Origin: UKL13-2 sp038321965
Lineage (GTDB): Bacteria; Pseudomonadota; Gammaproteobacteria; Burkholderiales; Usitatibacteraceae
Direction of reading: 5' to 3'
Assembly (NCBI GenBank): GCA_038321965.1
Contig: JBBQFL010000002.1
Span: forward strand, 172,608-236,607
Length of the DNA: 64,000 nt
The translations under genes and the position numbers were made by a program. Below, in pieces: positions 59,946 through 64,000 of the stretch. The notes under the pieces were generated by a model, which ran no database searches, was not told where the DNA came from, and was given only the letters and a program-made list of their open reading frames with translations. Numbering within the stretch: position 1 is the first letter of the stretch; each line of letters opens with the position of its first letter.

Positions 59946-61480
59946 CTTGACGACCCCTGCCACGCATCCAGCGCTTCCTGTGCGACTTCGACATCGCTGA
60001 AGTGGTGCCGGGTATCCCCGACTATTTGATAGTCCTCGTGACCTTTGCCCGCGATCACCACGATATCGCCCATCCTTGCCTCGCTCAGTGCTTCATTGAT
60101 CGCCTGATGGCGGTCGGCGATGGTTTTGCATTTCGCACCCTTCATACCGACCAGAATGTCTTCGATGATTCGCTGCGGGTTTTCGGTCCGCGGGTTATCG
60201 GATGTCACGATCGACAGATCGGCGTAGCACGCCGAGATGCCGCCCATCTGTGGCCGCTTGCCGCGATCACGGTCGCCGCCACAACCAAACACCGAGATCA
60301 GCCGACCGTTTTCAGGCACGATCGCCGCGATCGTTGATAGTGCCTTTTCCAGTGCGTCCGGCGTATGCGCATAGTCGACGACGACCAGCGGCTTGTTGCG
60401 GCCAGGCGATCGTACCGTCTGCATGCGCCCCGGCACTGGCGGCAACCTACAGGCAATTGCAGCGGCCTGCTCAAGTGGAATGCCGCTCGCGATCAACACT
60501 GCGATAACCTGCAGAAGATTGGAGACATTGAATGCGCCGAGGATGTCAGACTCCACGCTGGCATGGCCGAACTTGCCGCCGATCTCAAAGGCCAGCCCGG
60601 CTGCGGAAACGGATAGCTGTTCTGCGACAAGGTCAGCCTCACGCCCGTTCTGACGTACGCTGGTGCGAATCAAGTGAAGGTCGCTGTCAGCTCTCATAGA
60701 GATCCGGCGAATCAGTTCCTGCCCAAACGCATCATCCGCGTTGATCACCGCGTGCTTCAGGCCAGGCATTGCAAAGAGCTTGGCCTTGGCTTCGCCATAC
60801 GCTTCCATTGATGCGTGGTAATCGAGATGATCACGTGTGAGATTGGTATAAACCGCAACATCAAATTTGACGTCGGCCACCCGCCCTTGATCGAGCCCGT
60901 GACTGGAGACTTCCATCGCGCATGCGACTGCCCCCTGCTTGAGGTAGTCGCGAAGACGCCGCTGCAGCACCAATGCGTCGGGCGTCGTTGTATCTGACGG
61001 CTCCAATTGCCCCACCAAGCCATTGCCGATGGTACCGAGCACGGCAGACTTTCGGCCGGCGCATTCGAGTCCCTGTGCAACCCACTGCGCGACCGATGTC
61101 TTGCCGTTGGTGCCAGTGACGCCGGTCATCCACAGCACGTCGGCTGGATGGCCGTAGACGGTTCCGGCTATCTGGCTGGCGTGAGACTTCAGATTCGGCA
61201 CCGCAAGGCTAGGCACAGTCCAATCCTTGTTCCACACGAAATCTAGCGGGTCGTACAAAACAGCGGAGACGCCGCGTGAAATCGCATCGGCGATGTATTC
61301 ACGGCCGTCGCGGGTTGCGCCTCGATAGGCAAGAAAGCAGCCACCACTGCGTGCTTCGCGGCTGCTGGCGGTCACATCTAGAATTGAAACCGGCAGCGAA
61401 GTCAGCGCATTCGCGAGCTCTGCGGATGTGAAGCCCACAGGCAGGATGTTTGCGGCTTGCATCGGTGGCGCATCTATCAT
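59942..61480 (-). CDS. murE: UDP-MurNAc-L-Ala-D-Glu--meso-diaminopimelate ligase MurE
   Basis: A 512-residue Mur ligase. GVTGTNGKTSVAQWVAQ is the P-loop near residue 122. The residue-3 recognition motif reads TSDNPRTENP; DNPR is the diagnostic for meso-diaminopimelate, so the peptidoglycan is the DAP type of Gram-negatives. ATG 61480 overlaps the ftsI stop by one base (TGATG). Confidence 0.97.
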   Translation of the reverse strand: MIDAPPMQAANILPVGFTSAELANALTSLPVSILDVTASSREARSGGCFLAYRGATRDGREYIADAISRGVSAVLYDPLDFVWNKDWTVPSLAVPNLKSHASQIAGTVYGHPADVLWMTGVTGTNGKTSVAQWVAQGLECAGRKSAVLGTIGNGLVGQLEPSDTTTPDALVLQRRLRDYLKQGAVACAMEVSSHGLDQGRVADVKFDVAVYTNLTRDHLDYHASMEAYGEAKAKLFAMPGLKHAVINADDAFGQELIRRISMRADSDLHLIRTSVRQNGREADLVAEQLSVSAAGLAFEIGGKFGHASVESDILGAFNVSNLLQVIAVLIASGIPLEQAAAIACRLPPVPGRMQTVRSPGRNKPLVVVDYAHTPDALEKALSTIAAIVPENGRLISVFGCGGDRDRGKRPQMGGISACYADLSIVTSDNPRTENPQRIIEDILVGMKGAKCKTIADRHQAINEALSEARMGDIVVIAGKGHEDYQIVGDTRHHFSDVEVAQEALDAWQGSSR

Positions 61481-63228
61481 CAGCCGCGCTCCTTCACGAC
61501 GCTGCGCGCCGGCAGCGGCGCGGCGCTGGCCTCGCGCAACGACTCGGCATCCGGCAGCACACCTGACATGCGTAGCGCTTGAGACATGACGCTCGAAAAT
61601 ACCGGCGCCGAGACATCTCCACCAAAATGCTTGCCTGCAGATGGATCATCGATGCTCACGGCAACGATGTAACGCGGATTCGACGCCGGTCCGTAACCGA
61701 CAAATGACGAGACGTACTGGTTTTCTGCGTACTGACCGTTCACGATCTTGTAGGCGGTACCGGTCTTGCCGCCGACGCGATAGCCCGACACCTGGCTTTT
61801 GGTTGCGGTACCACCCTGTTCGGTGACCGTCTCAAGCATCTGCGCCATGATTCTTGCGGTCTTGGTGGAGATGATTTGTTTGCCGATCACATCGCCGTCA
61901 CGCTTCAGAAACGTCACCGGCAGCAATACGCCGTCATTGGTGAAGATGGTGTAAGCACGTGCCAGTTGCAGTGCGCTGACAGACACGCCGTAACCATAAC
62001 CCATGGTCGCTTGCTCAATGGGCTTCCATGTTTTCACTGGCCGCAGGCGACCAGTCGCTTCACCTGGGAAGCCGGTCTTTGGCGCAATGCCGAATCCAAG
62101 ATCGTTATAGAGATTCCACAGTCTTTCGGACGGCAGCTGCAATGCGATCTTGGCGGTGCCGATGTTGCTGGAGGTCTGGATGATTTGCGCTACCGTCAAT
62201 TGCGAAGAGCGATGCGGCAGGTCGGTGATGGTGTGTTTACCGATGGTGAGACCGGGGCCGGTCGTAATCACCGTCTCCGGTTGAACAATGCCTGCCTCCA
62301 GCGCAGCGGACACGGCGAACGGCTTGAACGTCGAGCCCGGCTCAAATACGTCGGTAATACTGCGATTGCGCATTTGCTTCAGTTGCACGTGTTCGCGATT
62401 GTTGGGGTTGAAGTCGGGTTGGTTGACCAGCGCCAGAATCTCGCCGGTTTTTGCGTCGAGCATGACCAGTGCGCCACCCTTGGCCTTGTTGGCTTCCACA
62501 GCCGCCTTCAATTCGCGGTGGGCCAGATACTGGAAACGCTCGTCGATGGAGAGCTTGACGGACTTGCCTTCGCGCGGCGCCTTTAGATCCTGAATGTCCT
62601 CGACAATGCGGCCTTTGCGGTCCTTGATGACGCGCTTTTGGCCGATGGCACCCGCAAGCATGGCTTGTTGCGCGAGCTCGATGCCTTCCTGACCCTGATC
62701 GTCCTGTCCGGTAAAGCCGATGATGTGTGCCGTTACATCGCCGGATGGATAGTAGCGGCGGAATTCGCGCTGCTGAAAAACGCCCGGTATTTTCAGCGAC
62801 ATCACCCGCACCGCCTGTTCCGGTGATAACTGCCGCTTGAGCCAGACGAAACTTTTACTGTTATCCGCAAGGCGTTCCGCAAGCGCCTTGCGATCCATGT
62901 TAAGCGCAGCCGCCAGCTTCTCTACTTGGGCCGCATCCACATCGAGATCGGACGGGCTGGCCCAGATCGATTCCACCGGTGTCGAAATCGCCAGCATCTT
63001 GCCGTTGCGATCCATCACCGCGCCACGCGATGCGGGCATGTCGACGACGCGCATGAAGCGCGCCTCGCCTTTGGCCTGCAGGAAATCGTTGTGAAGCCCT
63101 TGCAGGTAAAACGCGCGGCCTAGAAGAACGGCGAACCCCGTCAGGCAAATCAGCAAGACGACGCGCGAGCGCCAGCTTTCCAGCTTCAGCAGCAAATTGG
63201 GTTCCAGCCGTTTGGAGGAGAAGCGCAT
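61480..63228 (-). CDS. ftsI: Septal transpeptidase FtsI (PBP3)
   Basis: A 582-residue class B penicillin-binding protein. A short cytoplasmic tail and one membrane helix (about 22-42) come first, then the dimerisation/pedestal domain. The transpeptidase domain carries the nucleophile Ser299 in GSTFKPF, the SSN motif in QTSSNIGTAKI and the KTGT motif in VGGKTGTAYK. It crosslinks septal peptidoglycan. ATG 63228 lies 1 base after the ftsL stop; the longer frame to 63267 is rejected. Confidence 0.97.
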   Translation of the reverse strand: MRFSSKRLEPNLLLKLESWRSRVVLLICLTGFAVLLGRAFYLQGLHNDFLQAKGEARFMRVVDMPASRGAVMDRNGKMLAISTPVESIWASPSDLDVDAAQVEKLAAALNMDRKALAERLADNSKSFVWLKRQLSPEQAVRVMSLKIPGVFQQREFRRYYPSGDVTAHIIGFTGQDDQGQEGIELAQQAMLAGAIGQKRVIKDRKGRIVEDIQDLKAPREGKSVKLSIDERFQYLAHRELKAAVEANKAKGGALVMLDAKTGEILALVNQPDFNPNNREHVQLKQMRNRSITDVFEPGSTFKPFAVSAALEAGIVQPETVITTGPGLTIGKHTITDLPHRSSQLTVAQIIQTSSNIGTAKIALQLPSERLWNLYNDLGFGIAPKTGFPGEATGRLRPVKTWKPIEQATMGYGYGVSVSALQLARAYTIFTNDGVLLPVTFLKRDGDVIGKQIISTKTARIMAQMLETVTEQGGTATKSQVSGYRVGGKTGTAYKIVNGQYAENQYVSSFVGYGPASNPRYIVAVSIDDPSAGKHFGGDVSAPVFSSVMSQALRMSGVLPDAESLREASAAPLPARSVVKERG

Positions 63229-63229
63229 G

Positions 63230-63523
63230 TTATTTGCTCGCCTCGGAGGCGGGGACGGCGCTATCAAGCACGACCATCACGGTTTTCTTCGCATCCGGAA
63301 TTCCCATGCCCAGCTCACTGGCGGCTTTCTGTTCAATGCGCTTGCCCGCACCCTGGGTTTGCGCCTCGATTTGCAACTCCCGCCATTCGCTGTCGAGTTT
63401 TCGCTCAGATTCCTGCTCGGCTTGCAGCTCGATGAAGTATTTGCGCGCGCGATGTTGCGATGTCACCACCGACAGCGCGCAGCCAATCAAAATGAACAGG
63501 AGCAGTGTGTTCAATCTGGTCAC
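63230..63523 (-). CDS. ftsL: Cell division protein FtsL
   Basis: A 97-residue bitopic protein. A membrane helix (about 5-22) precedes a periplasmic coiled coil (about 25-70) with the leucine-zipper-like heptads typical of FtsL. It binds FtsB and FtsQ and activates the FtsW-FtsI synthase. The start is GTG 63523, overlapping the rsmH stop (GTGA). Position between rsmH and ftsI confirms identity, as sequence conservation is low in this family. Confidence 0.93.
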   Translation of the reverse strand: MTRLNTLLLFILIGCALSVVTSQHRARKYFIELQAEQESERKLDSEWRELQIEAQTQGAGKRIEQKAASELGMGIPDAKKTVMVVLDSAVPASEASK

Positions 63524-64000
63524 AGTTTTTCTGCGATACGCATGATGGCCGAGCGGGCACGAGGATTCGCGGCGATTTCGGTATCGCTCGGTTTTACCGG
63601 TTTACCGATGATGCGCAAGGTGGCGTCGTTGACTTCATTGGCGCGTATCGGCAATTTCGAGGGTAGGTGATCCGCCTTCGCCGCGTTTTGCATGAAACGC
63701 TTGACGATCCGGTCTTCCAGCGAATGAAATGCAATCACCACCAATCTGCCTCCAGTCCGCAAGCTTGCAACGCCCTGCGGTAGTACTTTTTCTACCTCTT
63801 CAAGCTCTTGATTGATGAAAATCCGAAAAGCCTGAAACGTGCGGGTTGCGGGGTGCTGGCCCGGCTCGCGCGTCCGGACGGTTTTACCCACGAGCTCGGC
63901 AAGCTCGCGCGTCGTCCGAATACGTCCGATGACCCTTGCCGCAATAACCGCTCTTGCAATCTGCCTAGCAAACCGTTCTTCACCATAGCGCCAGATGACC
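63520..64000 (-). CDS. rsmH: 16S rRNA (cytosine-1402-N4)-methyltransferase RsmH, C-terminal part
   Basis: Partial gene running off the right edge; about 159 codons are visible. The segments RTFQAFRIFINQELEEVEKVL and GGRLVVIAFHSLEDRIVKRFM are diagnostic of RsmH/MraW. It N4-methylates C1402 of 16S rRNA using SAM. It is the first or second gene of the dcw cluster (mraZ would lie beyond the window). Its stop overlaps the ftsL start. Confidence 0.96.
   Translation of the reverse strand, partial: VIWRYGEERFARQIARAVIAARVIGRIRTTRELAELVGKTVRTREPGQHPATRTFQAFRIFINQELEEVEKVLPQGVASLRTGGRLVVIAFHSLEDRIVKRFMQNAAKADHLPSKLPIRANEVNDATLRIIGKPVKPSDTEIAANPRARSAIMRIAEKL

Noticed and set aside
1..64000. CRISPR array, tRNA or rRNA genes, prophage or IS elements
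   Set aside because: I looked for regular direct repeats with spacers, cloverleaf-like segments and transposase motifs (DDE, HUH, integrase tyrosine) and saw none.

Overview
The window comes from the chromosome of a Gram-negative betaproteobacterium, most likely Burkholderiales-like. The evidence is the gene order (rpe-gph-trpE-trpG-trpD-trpC; rplM-rpsI near erpA; lptD-surA-pdxA-ksgA beside the dcw cluster), a trimeric-type porin, ubiquinone genes including coq7, and a DAP-type MurE. I see no rRNA, tRNA, CRISPR array, prophage or intact insertion sequence. All assignments come from reading protein motifs by eye; nothing was searched against a database.

Region 1 (1-13,840, minus strand) is a long fatty-acid beta-oxidation operon. 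It opens with a PsrA-like TetR regulator whose promoter (TTGACA, 17 bp, TACGCT) is overlapped by a perfect palindrome fitting the PsrA consensus. Reading on: membrane FadE-type acyl-CoA dehydrogenase, thiolase, HAD hydrolase, FadJ-type bifunctional enzyme, hotdog protein, acyl-CoA synthetase, YciA-type thioesterase, a second bifunctional enzyme with the domains in the opposite order, a small membrane protein, and a second thiolase cut by the window edge. Many junctions overlap by 1-4 bases.

Region 2 (13,900-22,200) holds a 43-residue basic protein with its own terminator, a secreted zinc metalloprotease, erpA, a bactofilin with a coiled-coil membrane protein, the rplM-rpsI operon with a near-consensus promoter and a leader hairpin, an OsmC-family gene, coq7 and a porin. 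Several units end in clear intrinsic terminators.

Region 3 (22,480-34,730) holds rpe-gph-trpEGDC, with a previously unlisted 16-residue leader peptide containing four Trp codons just before trpE. Then come apaG, a 45-residue membrane protein, mltA, dsbC, two ubiquinone-type flavin hydroxylases and pepP.

Region 4 (34,730-39,260) is an accessory island between pepP and amgK. It contains a two-gene unit of unknown function whose first gene looks broken at its 5' end, a PIN/HTH toxin-antitoxin pair, a lone DUF3883 (nuclease-fold) gene and a Doc/Phd-like toxin-antitoxin pair.

Region 5 (39,260-46,340) is envelope biogenesis: amgK, divergent from lptD-surA-pdxA-ksgA.

Region 6 (46,340-64,000, minus strand) is the division and cell-wall (dcw) cluster in classical order, transcribed from rsmH (cut by the window) through ftsL, ftsI, murE, murF, mraY, murD, ftsW, murG, murC, murB, ddl, ftsQ and ftsA to ftsZ. 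It is interrupted by REP-like palindromic repeats between murG and murC and between ftsA and ftsZ.
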